Source of the DNA: Lysobacter capsici | GTDB taxonomy: Bacteria; Pseudomonadota; Gammaproteobacteria; Xanthomonadales; Xanthomonadaceae | NCBI RefSeq assembly: GCF_018732085.1 | Contig: NZ_CP076103.1 | Coordinates: forward strand, 6,076,001-6,140,000 | Direction of reading: 5' to 3' | Length of the DNA stretch: 64,000 bases | Shown: piece by piece, positions 25,752 to 33,340 of the stretch | How positions within the stretch are numbered: position 1 is the first letter of the stretch | How the letters are laid out: each line of letters starts with the position of its first letter | Made by a program: the position numbers and the translations under genes | Notes under the pieces: generated by a model | Database searches by the model: none | What the model saw: only the letters and a program-made list of their open reading frames with translations | Told to the model about the DNA's origin: nothing

Positions 25752-26048
25752 CTACGCCGCGTCGCGCGACAATTCTTCCTGGATCGATCGGCCTTGACGA
25801 TCGAGCCAGCGCGCGACCCACCCCGCGGCGGCGGCCGTGGTGCGAAACGCCCGGTCGATGTGGTTGGCGCGCGCCTTGTGTCGCCCGATGGTGGCGATGC
25901 AACTGTCGCCGTCGCCGCCGATGGAAGCCAGCCATACCGCCGGCGAGGCATCGGGCACCGCGACCAGGTGCTTGGTGGGCGCGGCGCCCTGCACTTCCCA
26001 ATGAAAGCCCGAGGGCAAGGGCGCATGTTGACTGCTGACAGTGTCCAT
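25752..26048 (-). CDS. Small cytoplasmic protein, unknown
   Basis: The 98-residue protein is preceded by only a weak ribosome-binding site. The N-terminal half resembles strands with conserved-looking WxxWLASIG; the C-terminal half is a helix rich in Ala/Arg (AAGWVARWLDRQGRSIQEEL). It lies 39 bp upstream of the DHFR-like gene on the same strand and may be co-transcribed. No family is recognised. Confidence 0.5.
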   Translation of the reverse strand: MDTVSSQHAPLPSGFHWEVQGAAPTKHLVAVPDASPAVWLASIGGDGDSCIATIGRHKARANHIDRAFRTTAAAAGWVARWLDRQGRSIQEELSRDAA

Positions 26049-26136
26049 GCCGGCACGCTATGCGGGGCGTGTCTCACAGGATGCGACGCCACGGCAGCGC
26101 CGCGTTGGATAGCGATGGTTCCGGCCCCGGCCGAAA

Positions 26137-26171
26137 CAAGCATGGGGCGCCCGGTCGGCGCCCCATGCTTG
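26137..26171. terminator. Strong bidirectional-looking hairpin terminator
   Basis: CAAGCATGGGGCGCC-CGGTC-GGCGCCCCATGCTTG is a perfect 15-bp stem. On the minus strand it is followed by TTTCGG, fitting a rho-independent terminator for the exported protein gene that ends at 26196. Confidence 0.8.
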
Positions 26172-26195
26172 TGTCACGACGGCTCGTTGCGAAGC

Positions 26196-26648
26196 TTACT
26201 TCGCGCGCACGATCTCGAAGCCGCTCACGTCGACGCCGAGGTTGAAGCCGCGTCCGGTGCCGTTGACGGCCAGCGAGACTTCGCCCTTGGTCATCGCCAG
26301 GCCCTCGGCGCTCTTCACCACGCCCGCATTCGCGCCGGCGGTGGCATAGGTGCCGTAGATCTCGTCGAGGTTCTTGAGCTTGGTGAACTCGCCCTTGCCG
26401 TTGTCGATGCTGTACTTGCCCGCGGTCAGTCCGGCGCCGCGGATGTGGATGCGCACATTCGCGCTCTGGCCGTTGTCGCAGCTGACGTGCCCGCTGCCGT
26501 CGATGTGCTTGTAGATGACGGCCCAGCCCGAGGTCTTGAAGGTCATGTGGCATTTGGTCTCGGCGCTGGCCGCATGCGCCGGCTGGAGAGCCGACGCTCC
26601 GGCGATGGCGGCAACGAGAACGGCCAAACCAGCGATACGCGTAATCAT
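26196..26648 (-). CDS. Exported protein, unknown (about 150 aa)
   Basis: The 150-residue protein has AGGAG 7 bp before the start. The signal peptide ends PAHAA. The mature part is strand-rich and has two Cys (ETKCHMTF and VSCDNGQ), probably disulfide-bonded, in an arrangement like periplasmic DUF992-type proteins; I am not certain of the family. A strong terminator lies 25 bp after the stop. It sits alone. Confidence 0.75.
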   Translation of the reverse strand: MITRIAGLAVLVAAIAGASALQPAHAASAETKCHMTFKTSGWAVIYKHIDGSGHVSCDNGQSANVRIHIRGAGLTAGKYSIDNGKGEFTKLKNLDEIYGTYATAGANAGVVKSAEGLAMTKGEVSLAVNGTGRGFNLGVDVSGFEIVRAK

Positions 26649-26899
26649 GTCGTTTCTCCTGGATGAAGGTGCGAAGGCCCGCGGTCGCGTGGTGGCCGGG
26701 GCCTTGAGGACTGCCGGTCAAAATTGAGGCGTCCCTCGTTAGCGCGGTGCGAAGTTGCGGTTCACGGTGTTCGCAGAACCGCGAACTGCGCATGCGGCGT
26801 TAGCGCCAATTCAGCTCGATCGCGATTGCGAGGCCGATCGATGGCCCCACGGCAGCATCGTCCCGATCCGTCAGTGCGAGCCGCACACCGTCGCCGTCG

Positions 26900-27328
26900 T
26901 CAGAACACGATCTTGACCGCGGGCGCGCTGCGCTCGGCTTCGCCGTGATACACCGCTTCGATGTTGTTGCCGTCCGGATCGAGCGCGAACGCCGCGTAGT
27001 AACCGGGATGGTAGGCGCGTTTGCCGGGCGCGCCGTGATCGCGGCCGCCGTTGGCCAATGCGGCGCGATGAAAGGCCTCGACCATCGCGCGATCGCGCGC
27101 CTGGAAGGCCAGATGGTGGCGTCCGGTCAGCTCGCCCCGCGCGGCCTCACTATCGGCGGTGGATACGAACAACTCGTCGGCCCAGAAGTGGTCGTCGCCG
27201 CTGCCGGCGATCGGCACCTGCAATGCGTCGAACACGGCGTTGTAGAAGCGTCGACTCGCCTCGATGTCGCGCACCACCAGCTGGATGTGGTCGATCAGAC
27301 GGCCGCGATACAGTTCCTGCGTTTGCAT
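26900..27328 (-). CDS. VOC-family (glyoxalase/bleomycin-resistance fold) protein
   Basis: The 142-residue protein starts at 27328 behind GGAG. Paired beta-alpha-beta-beta-beta modules are visible: IDHIQLVVRDIEASRRFY, HHLAFQARDRAMVEAFHRAALANGG, and YYAAFALDPDGNNIEAVYHG. The likely metal ligands are H14 (DHIQ), H79 (HHLAF) and E131 (IEAV). It is a dioxygenase, isomerase or drug-binding protein; the substrate is unknown. Confidence 0.85.
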   Translation of the reverse strand: MQTQELYRGRLIDHIQLVVRDIEASRRFYNAVFDALQVPIAGSGDDHFWADELFVSTADSEAARGELTGRHHLAFQARDRAMVEAFHRAALANGGRDHGAPGKRAYHPGYYAAFALDPDGNNIEAVYHGEAERSAPAVKIVF

Positions 27329-27486
27329 GCTGAACTCCTGTCGGAAGGCGCCCGCCATGCTACGCCGGCACGCTGGCGGGCCGGTCGAGACGGCGTGATG
27401 CATCGTCGATTCGCGCGCTGCGTGCCGCGACGATTCAGGCTTAACAATCGACCCAGCACAATGCAGCTCCGCAATCGGGATAGCCC

Positions 27487-27888
27487 ATGGTCAACTCCCT
27501 GGCTGGAAAAAAACTGCTGATCGTCGAGGACGAAGAGCTGCTCGCGATGGCGGTCGAAGACGGCGTGCTGTATGCGGGCGCCGCCTCGGTCGAAATCGCC
27601 GGCACCGTCAATCAGGCCCTCGACTTGCTGTCAGGGCATTCCTTCGACCTGGCGATCGTCGACGTCAGCCTCAAAGGCCAACACTCCTGGCCGGTGGCCG
27701 AAGAATTGCGGCGCCGCAACGTGCCCTATCTGACCGTGACCGGCTACGGCGACATGCTCGATCACGAACTCGTCACCAAGCTGCTCACCAAGCCTTATTC
27801 GATCGACGGCTTGCTCGAGGCGCTGGCCGATCTGCAGACGCATGCGCCGACGAGTCCCACTCCCGCCAACCCGGGTCCTCAACGATGA
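27487..27888 (+). CDS. Stand-alone receiver-domain response regulator
   Basis: The 133-residue protein is a single receiver: KKLLIVEDEELLAM (acidic pair), phospho-acceptor Asp in LAIVDVSLKG, Thr in TVTGYG and Lys in LLTKPYS. A short Pro/Thr tail follows. It overlaps the KaiC-like gene by 4 bp (ATGA). It probably relays phosphate between the hybrid kinase encoded two genes downstream and an unknown output, much as CheY-like proteins do. Confidence 0.92.
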   Translation: MVNSLAGKKLLIVEDEELLAMAVEDGVLYAGAASVEIAGTVNQALDLLSGHSFDLAIVDVSLKGQHSWPVAEELRRRNVPYLTVTGYGDMLDHELVTKLLTKPYSIDGLLEALADLQTHAPTSPTPANPGPQR

Positions 27889-29399
27889 ACGCTGACGCTG
27901 GCGACACCCAATCGCGCATCTCCACCGGCAACTCGGGGCTCGACGACATCCTCGGCGGCGGCCTCGATGCCAACCGCATGTATCTGTACGAGGGGCGGCC
28001 GGGCACGGGCAAGACCACGCTGGCTATCGAGTTCCTGCTCGAAGGCGCGCGCAATGGCGAAAAGACCCTGTACATCACGCTGTCGGAAACCGAGCGCGAG
28101 CTCGCCCTGGTGGCGGCGCGGCATGGCTGGAGCCTGGACCAGATCGATGTGTTCGAACTGGTGCCACCGGAAACCACGCTCGATCCGGGCCGCGAAATCA
28201 CCGTGCTGCATCCGGTCGAGGTCGAACTGGGCGAAACCACCAAGCTGATCCTGGACCGCGTGGCCGCGCTCAATCCCAGCCGGGTGGTGATCGACAGCCT
28301 GTCGGAGCTGCGGCTGCTCGCGCAAAGCTCGCTGCGCTATCGGCGGCAGGTGCTCGCGCTCAAGCATTTCTTCGCCAGCCGGCGCTGCACCGTGGTGCTG
28401 CTGGACGACATGACCTCGCAGCAGAACGACCTGCAGCTGCACTCGATTTCCCACGGCGTCGTGCTGCTGGAGCAACTGGCCATCGAGTACGGCGCCGAAC
28501 GCCGGCGGGTGCGCGTGGTGAAGATGCGCGGCATCAGCTTTCGCGGCGGTTTTCACGACCTCACCATTCGCAAGGGCGGCCTGGAAATCTACCCGCGGCT
28601 CGTCGCCGCCGAACACCATGCCAGCTTCACCGGCGACTTCACCCCGAGCGGCAACGCCGAACTGGACAAGCTGCTCGGCGGCGGTCTCGAACGCGGCACC
28701 AACGCGCTGCTGATCGGCGCGGCCGGCGTGGGCAAGTCGTCGATGGCGCTGACCTATGCCATCGCCGCGGCCGAACGCGGCGAGAAAAGCGTGTTCTTCG
28801 CCTTCGACGAGGGCCGCGGCACGGTCGAAGCGCGCGCCAGGACGCTGGGGCTCAAGTTCGGGCCGGCGCTGGAATCGGGCATGATCCGCTTCCAGCAGAT
28901 CGACCCGGCGGAGATGTCGCCGGGCGAGTTCGCGTCGATCGTGCGCAAGAGCGTGCAGCACGACGGCGCGCGGCTGGTGATCATCGACAGCCTCAACGGC
29001 TACTTGAACGCCATGCCCGACGGCCGCTTCCTCATCTTGCAGATGCACGAGCTGTTGAGTTTCCTGTCGCAGCAAGGCGTGTTGACCATCCTGGTGCTGG
29101 CCCAGCACGGCCTGGTCGGCCCGATGGAAACGCCGCTGGACATCAGCTACCTCAGCGATGCGGTGCTGATGCTGCGCTATTTCGAATTCGGCGGCACGGT
29201 GCGCCGCGCGCTGTCGGTGGTCAAGAAGCGCAGCGGCGATCACGAACACACCATCCGCGAATTCCGCCTGACCCAAAACGGCATTTCGCTGGGGCCGCCG
29301 CTGCGGCAGTTCAGCGGAATCTTCTCCGGCACGCCCTCCTACACCGGCACCAGCGAACCCTTGCTGGGCGATGGAGAAGGCGGAGGCGTGGAACACTGA
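27885..29399 (+). CDS. Double-domain KaiC-like ATPase
   Basis: The 504-residue RecA-fold protein has two KaiC domains. Domain 1 has GNSGLDDILGGGL and Walker A GRPGTGKTT (37-45); domain 2 has SGNAELDKLLGGGL and Walker A GAAGVGKSS (about 278-286). Walker B strands end RVVIDSLSELR and RLVIIDSLNGYL. The paired catalytic glutamates of clock KaiC read Ser-Glu in domain 1 (ITLSETERE) and Asp-Glu in domain 2 (AFDEGRG). At the autophosphorylation pair, Ser is kept and Thr is replaced by Tyr (DISYLSD). No KaiA or KaiB is nearby. It is the middle gene of the receiver-KaiC-kinase operon, as in other KaiC-containing proteobacteria. Confidence 0.93.
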   Translation: MNADAGDTQSRISTGNSGLDDILGGGLDANRMYLYEGRPGTGKTTLAIEFLLEGARNGEKTLYITLSETERELALVAARHGWSLDQIDVFELVPPETTLDPGREITVLHPVEVELGETTKLILDRVAALNPSRVVIDSLSELRLLAQSSLRYRRQVLALKHFFASRRCTVVLLDDMTSQQNDLQLHSISHGVVLLEQLAIEYGAERRRVRVVKMRGISFRGGFHDLTIRKGGLEIYPRLVAAEHHASFTGDFTPSGNAELDKLLGGGLERGTNALLIGAAGVGKSSMALTYAIAAAERGEKSVFFAFDEGRGTVEARARTLGLKFGPALESGMIRFQQIDPAEMSPGEFASIVRKSVQHDGARLVIIDSLNGYLNAMPDGRFLILQMHELLSFLSQQGVLTILVLAQHGLVGPMETPLDISYLSDAVLMLRYFEFGGTVRRALSVVKKRSGDHEHTIREFRLTQNGISLGPPLRQFSGIFSGTPSYTGTSEPLLGDGEGGGVEH

Positions 29400-29406
29400 G
29401 GCGATA

Positions 29407-31065
29407 ATGCACCAGCGCGTACTGGTGTTCGCCCCGATCGGGCGCGACGCCCCCGCCACCATCGACCTGCTCGCCCGCGCGGGAATTTCCGCGACGCCTT
29501 GCCGCGATTACCGGCAATTGCTGGACGACATGCAGGCGGGCATCGACGCGGCGTTCGTGGCCGAAGAAGGCCTGTTCGGCCAGGATCTGGAACTGCTCGC
29601 GCAATGGGTGGCCCGCCAGCCCGCATGGTCGGACCTGCCGTTCGTCGTGCTCACCAGCCGCCATGACGAGCCGCGGGTCACCCGCTGGCGGCAGGAACTG
29701 GTGCGCAGCCTGCGCAACGTCGCGCTGCTCGAGCGCCCGGTCCAGCCGATCACCTTGATCAGCGTGATGCAGGCGGCGTTGCGCGCGCGGCTGCGCCAGC
29801 ACGAGGTGCGTTCGCTGTTGAGCGCGCGCGAACAGGCCGCGGCGGAACTGGAATCGCTGGTCGCGCAACGCACCGAGCAATTGCAGCAGGTGAACTCGCA
29901 ACTGCGCACCGAGATGGCCGAACGCGCGCGCATCGAGGAGAGCCTGCGCCACGCGCAGAAACTCGAAGCGCTGGGCCAGCTCACCGGCGGCGTGGCTCAC
30001 GATTTCAACAATCTGCTGATGGTCGTCACCGCCGGCCTGGACATGATGGAGCGCAATCAGGACCCGGCGCGGCGCACGCGCATGCTGCAGGGCATGCGCC
30101 AGGCCGCGCAGCGCGGCGCCAGCCTCACCCGGCAGTTGCTGGCGTTCTCGCGCAGTCACGCCTTGCGTCCGGAAACCGTGGACCTCGCGCGGCATCTGCA
30201 GGACATGCAGGAGTTGCTCGATCGCAGCCTGGGCGGCGACGTGCAGGTGGATGTCCGGCTCAAGCCGGACCTGTGGTCGGTGCAGGTCGATCCGGGCGAA
30301 CTCGAACTGGTGCTGCTCAATCTCGCCGTCAATGCCCGCGACGCGATGGCGCGCGGCGGCGTGATCACCATCGAAGGCGAGAACCTGCCGGATTGGAATG
30401 GCCCGCATGGACACGGCGATTTCGTCAGCCTGTGCGTGCGCGACAACGGCGCCGGCATGTCCGATGAAGTCAAATCGCACGTGTTCGAACCGTTCTTCAC
30501 CACCAAGGATGTCGGCAAGGGCTCCGGCCTCGGCCTCGCGCAGGTGTACGGGTTCGCGCAGCAGTCCGGCGGCACGACCGGCCTCCAGTCCGAGCTGGGC
30601 GTGGGCACCGCCATCACCCTCTACCTGCCTCGATCGGCGCATGAGCCGATCCATGTCGCCGCGATCAGTCCCACCATCGCGGATGCGCCGCCGTTATCCC
30701 ACGGCAGCGTGCTGATGGTGGAGGACGATGTCGAAGTCGCGGCCCTGGTGCGCGACATGCTCGGCGATATCGGCTACGACGTGATCCACGTGTCCAACCC
30801 GGACGCGGCGCTCGGCGCGCTCGCCAACGCCCGGCATCTGGACCTGGTGTTCTCCGACATCATGATGCCCGGCGGCAAGAGCGGCATCGATCTTGCGCGC
30901 GAGCTGCGCCAGCGCAGGCCGGATCTTCCGGTCCTGCTCACCAGCGGCTACACCGAACGCAACCGCGACGAGGCGGTGGCCATGGGCATCCAGGTGCTGC
31001 CCAAGCCGTATGGCCTGGAGGATCTTCGCCTCGCCATCGCGGCCGTTCTGGAAGTTTCTCACTGA
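29407..31065 (+). CDS. Hybrid histidine kinase with degenerate N-terminal receiver
   Basis: The 552-residue protein starts at ATG 29407, 7 bp after the KaiC-like stop. Residues 1-125 look like a receiver whose phospho-Asp is replaced (AAFVAEEGL), a pseudo-receiver. A coiled coil (about 140-185) leads to the HisKA box TGGVAHDFNNLLMVVTAGLD. HATPase motifs are LNLAVNARDAM, DNGAGM, FEPFFTTKDVGKGSGLGLAQVYGF. The C-terminal receiver has VLMVEDD, phospho-Asp in LVFSDIMMPGG, TSGYTERN and LPKPYG. No membrane segments, so a cytoplasmic sensor. It likely reads the state of the KaiC-like ATPase and passes phosphate to its own receiver and the stand-alone one. Confidence 0.92.
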   Translation: MHQRVLVFAPIGRDAPATIDLLARAGISATPCRDYRQLLDDMQAGIDAAFVAEEGLFGQDLELLAQWVARQPAWSDLPFVVLTSRHDEPRVTRWRQELVRSLRNVALLERPVQPITLISVMQAALRARLRQHEVRSLLSAREQAAAELESLVAQRTEQLQQVNSQLRTEMAERARIEESLRHAQKLEALGQLTGGVAHDFNNLLMVVTAGLDMMERNQDPARRTRMLQGMRQAAQRGASLTRQLLAFSRSHALRPETVDLARHLQDMQELLDRSLGGDVQVDVRLKPDLWSVQVDPGELELVLLNLAVNARDAMARGGVITIEGENLPDWNGPHGHGDFVSLCVRDNGAGMSDEVKSHVFEPFFTTKDVGKGSGLGLAQVYGFAQQSGGTTGLQSELGVGTAITLYLPRSAHEPIHVAAISPTIADAPPLSHGSVLMVEDDVEVAALVRDMLGDIGYDVIHVSNPDAALGALANARHLDLVFSDIMMPGGKSGIDLARELRQRRPDLPVLLTSGYTERNRDEAVAMGIQVLPKPYGLEDLRLAIAAVLEVSH

Positions 31066-31099
31066 CGTTGGGGGGCGGCGGCTGTTGGCGCGATGCGAG

Positions 31100-31271
31100 C
31101 CCTCACTCCGGCCCTCTCCCGTCAAACGGGAGAGGGAGGAGCTCGGCGAATTACGCCCCGATTTGCAGATGCCAGCCGCTCCCTTCTCCCGCTCGCGGGA
31201 GAAGGTGCCCGAAGGGCGGATGAGGGCGCGCGCCCTCACCCCTACCCTCTCCCGTCAAACGGGAGGGAGCC
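31100..31271. repeat. Cluster of three REP-type hairpins
   Basis: Three copies of a CCCTCTCCCG-type hairpin lie between convergent genes. Copy 1 is at 31112-31136 (10-bp stem, TCAAA loop), copy 2 at 31182-31205 (CCTTCTCCCGC stem), and copy 3 at about 31245-31268 (partial arms). Each follows a GCCCTCAC-like leader. Such elements are scattered in Xanthomonadaceae genomes and may also terminate transcription. Confidence 0.75.
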
Positions 31272-31272
31272 A

Positions 31273-32577
31273 TCAGCTGTAGAACTTGCCGAGCACCACG
31301 TTCACTTCGGTCGCGCCGTTGAGCTGCACGGTCGGGCTTTGTTCGCACACATCGTCGTAAGGAAAGCCGTAGGCCAGGCCATTGCGGTTGGCCTCGTGCA
31401 TCAGCGCCGCCCAGGCGTTCCAGGTGCCGCCGACCGGGTAGTAGGTTCCGGCGGCGCTGCGTCCGATGCCGTCGTCGAACAGATAACCCGGCACGCCGCG
31501 GGTAAATGCCGCGGCGATGTTCTTGCCGACGTTCAACTGCGCGGCGCCGCCGGTGGCCAGGGCGTTGTCGCATTGCCATACATCGAGCGAACCCACCTGC
31601 ACCGTCGACGGCGCCGCACCGGTCAGGGCGAACGCCAGCGCCGGCGCGGCGGCCTTCCATTCGGCCAGGGTCGGGTACTGGCCCTGGTAGAAGTTCAACA
31701 CGCCGGTGCCCGGATCGACCACGCCGGTGTAGTAACCGGTCGCGACGTCCTTGACCACCAGCGGCGTGGTTTTCCAGTTGCCGTACCAGGTCGAGAGGGT
31801 CGCGTTGAAATAGTCGGTCAGCGCGCCGCTGTAGGTCGGCAGCGCGGTCAAGGTCTTGGGCGATTGCGCGCGCAGCGTGACGACGTTGGCTGGATACGCC
31901 GCGGCCGCGGCGGGGTTCGCGGCGATCAAGGTCGGCGCGCCGATGAACGGGCCGGGCAGGTTCTGCACTTGATTGAGCAACGTCTCGCGCGCGATGCCGA
32001 GCACGCCTTGCAGGCTGCCGCCGGGCGCGCCGTCCAGGCTCAGGCCGAAGCCGAACTGATCGACCTGGGTGGTGTTGCCGTTGAAGTTGCCTTGGCTGTC
32101 GTAGGAAAACTCGACCCAGTCGAACAGGCATTGGCTGCCGGGCCCCGGATACGGCACCGGCGCGGCGTAACCCGCGGCCTGCGGCGTGAACGGCAGTCGC
32201 GGCACCCCGACCGAAACATAGATGCGCCCGCTGAACGCGCTGGTGCCGGTGCCGAGCCCGGGCACCGTGCTGGTGTTGATCTTCGACAGGTCCAGTTGCG
32301 TCGCCGGCGCGGTGCGCGACAGCGGGATCGAGTAGTCCGCCCACACGGTCGGATAGTTCGACGCCAGCGCCGCGACCGCGGCGGCGTCGAGCGCACCCGA
32401 ACCGGGAAAGCTGCCGGCGGCCTGGGTGTTGTCGGCCTGCGACATCGCGTGCGGCACGCCCGACGCATCGAGGCGGTAGTACACGCCCGCGACCAGTCCG
32501 ACGATGTAGGCATACACCGCGACATCGGCGGCGAGGTCGGTCTGGGTGGCGTCGAGCGTGAGCGGTACTGCGGTCAT
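31273..32577 (-). CDS. GH64-like beta-1,3-glucanase family protein
   Basis: The 434-residue protein starts at 32577 behind GAGGAA. The central and C-terminal parts carry features of the GH64/thaumatin-like glucanase family: SGRIYVSVG, CLFDWVEFSYD, NTTQVDQFGFGLSL, then a Trp/Tyr/Gly-rich half ending NGLAYGFPYDDVCEQ. That last segment (a YGFPYDD-V motif) is typical of GH64. The N-terminal 60 residues are different and Ala/Val/Tyr-rich (AVYAYIVGLVAGVYYRLD). No cleavable signal peptide is evident, which is odd for a secreted glucanase. The stop abuts the REP cluster. Confidence 0.7.
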   Translation of the reverse strand: MTAVPLTLDATQTDLAADVAVYAYIVGLVAGVYYRLDASGVPHAMSQADNTQAAGSFPGSGALDAAAVAALASNYPTVWADYSIPLSRTAPATQLDLSKINTSTVPGLGTGTSAFSGRIYVSVGVPRLPFTPQAAGYAAPVPYPGPGSQCLFDWVEFSYDSQGNFNGNTTQVDQFGFGLSLDGAPGGSLQGVLGIARETLLNQVQNLPGPFIGAPTLIAANPAAAAAYPANVVTLRAQSPKTLTALPTYSGALTDYFNATLSTWYGNWKTTPLVVKDVATGYYTGVVDPGTGVLNFYQGQYPTLAEWKAAAPALAFALTGAAPSTVQVGSLDVWQCDNALATGGAAQLNVGKNIAAAFTRGVPGYLFDDGIGRSAAGTYYPVGGTWNAWAALMHEANRNGLAYGFPYDDVCEQSPTVQLNGATEVNVVLGKFYS

Positions 32578-32877
32578 GGGCGATTCCTCGGTGGCGGGCA
32601 GGGTCGGTGATCGAACGCAGAACCGCGACGCGGTCGGACAGGCGATCGCAGCCCCGGCGTGAGGTATCGAAAGCAAACGCAGCAGGCGTCGGGTTGTGAA
32701 CCCTCGTCCATTCGCCGCGGTGCGCCGGCCATACCGCCGCGCAAGTCACCGCCCCGCCCGGCCGCTCATCCGTCCGGACGACCGCTCACTTGCCATGACC
32801 TGCGCAGGTCATATCCCGCTGGGACGATCGATCCGGCCTGCCGACCCTTCGAGCCGTACTCGTTAAGGGGAAGGGAT
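32578..32877. other. Divergent intergenic region
   Basis: This is 300 bp between the GH64-like gene and the truncated serine hydrolase gene. It should hold both promoters; no consensus pair is clear. Confidence 0.4.
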
Positions 32878-33297
32878 ATGCAGTTTCGCGATGCGGTGGC
32901 GACGGCACTGGTCGCGACGCTGGCCGCGGCCGGCGCGTCGGGTGCGAAGGAAGGTTCCGGCCCCACGCGCGTGGGCGCGCGCCTGACGCGGGAAGCCGGC
33001 GAATTCTTCAAGGGCCCGCCGGCCGGCGGCGTGGTGCTGGTGACGCGCGGCGCTCAGGTGCTGCCGCGCGCAGCCTACGGGCTGTCGGACGTCGAGAACG
33101 GCGTGCCGATGCGGATCGACGCGGCGCGGCGCGTGGCTTCGATCGGCAAGCATTTCACCGCGACCTCGCCCCTTGCGGAAACGCGAGCCGGGCAAACGAA
33201 CGCGATGCGGCGTGCCTTACTGCTGTGCATCGAAGACACGCACACCGAAGATACCGCCCATCCTTCCGCGATTGCGTTTCGACCGACCGTGCCGTGA
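32878..33297 (+). pseudogene. Truncated beta-lactamase-fold serine hydrolase
   Basis: The frame encodes 140 residues from an ATG behind AAGGGG and AAGGG. A signal-peptide-like start is followed by the opening of a serine hydrolase: GGVVLVTRGAQVLPRAAYGLSDVE and the SxxK tetrad S88-I-G-K91 (VASIGKHFTAT). Homology stops abruptly at about residue 96, and the last 45 residues look out of frame or foreign. The Tyr and His/Lys motifs and some 250-350 residues of the domain are absent. This is a deletion remnant, cut off where the antiporter region begins. Confidence 0.75.
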
Positions 33298-33340
33298 AAT
33301 GAGCCTCAACGCAGCCGGCGTTGTGTCGAAGCAGAATCTT

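Noticed and set aside
29311..30654. 447-codon open frame antisense to the hybrid kinase gene
   Set aside because: It is a shadow of a GC-rich gene with a strongly supported product; its composition is Arg/His/Gln-rich and it matches no domain.
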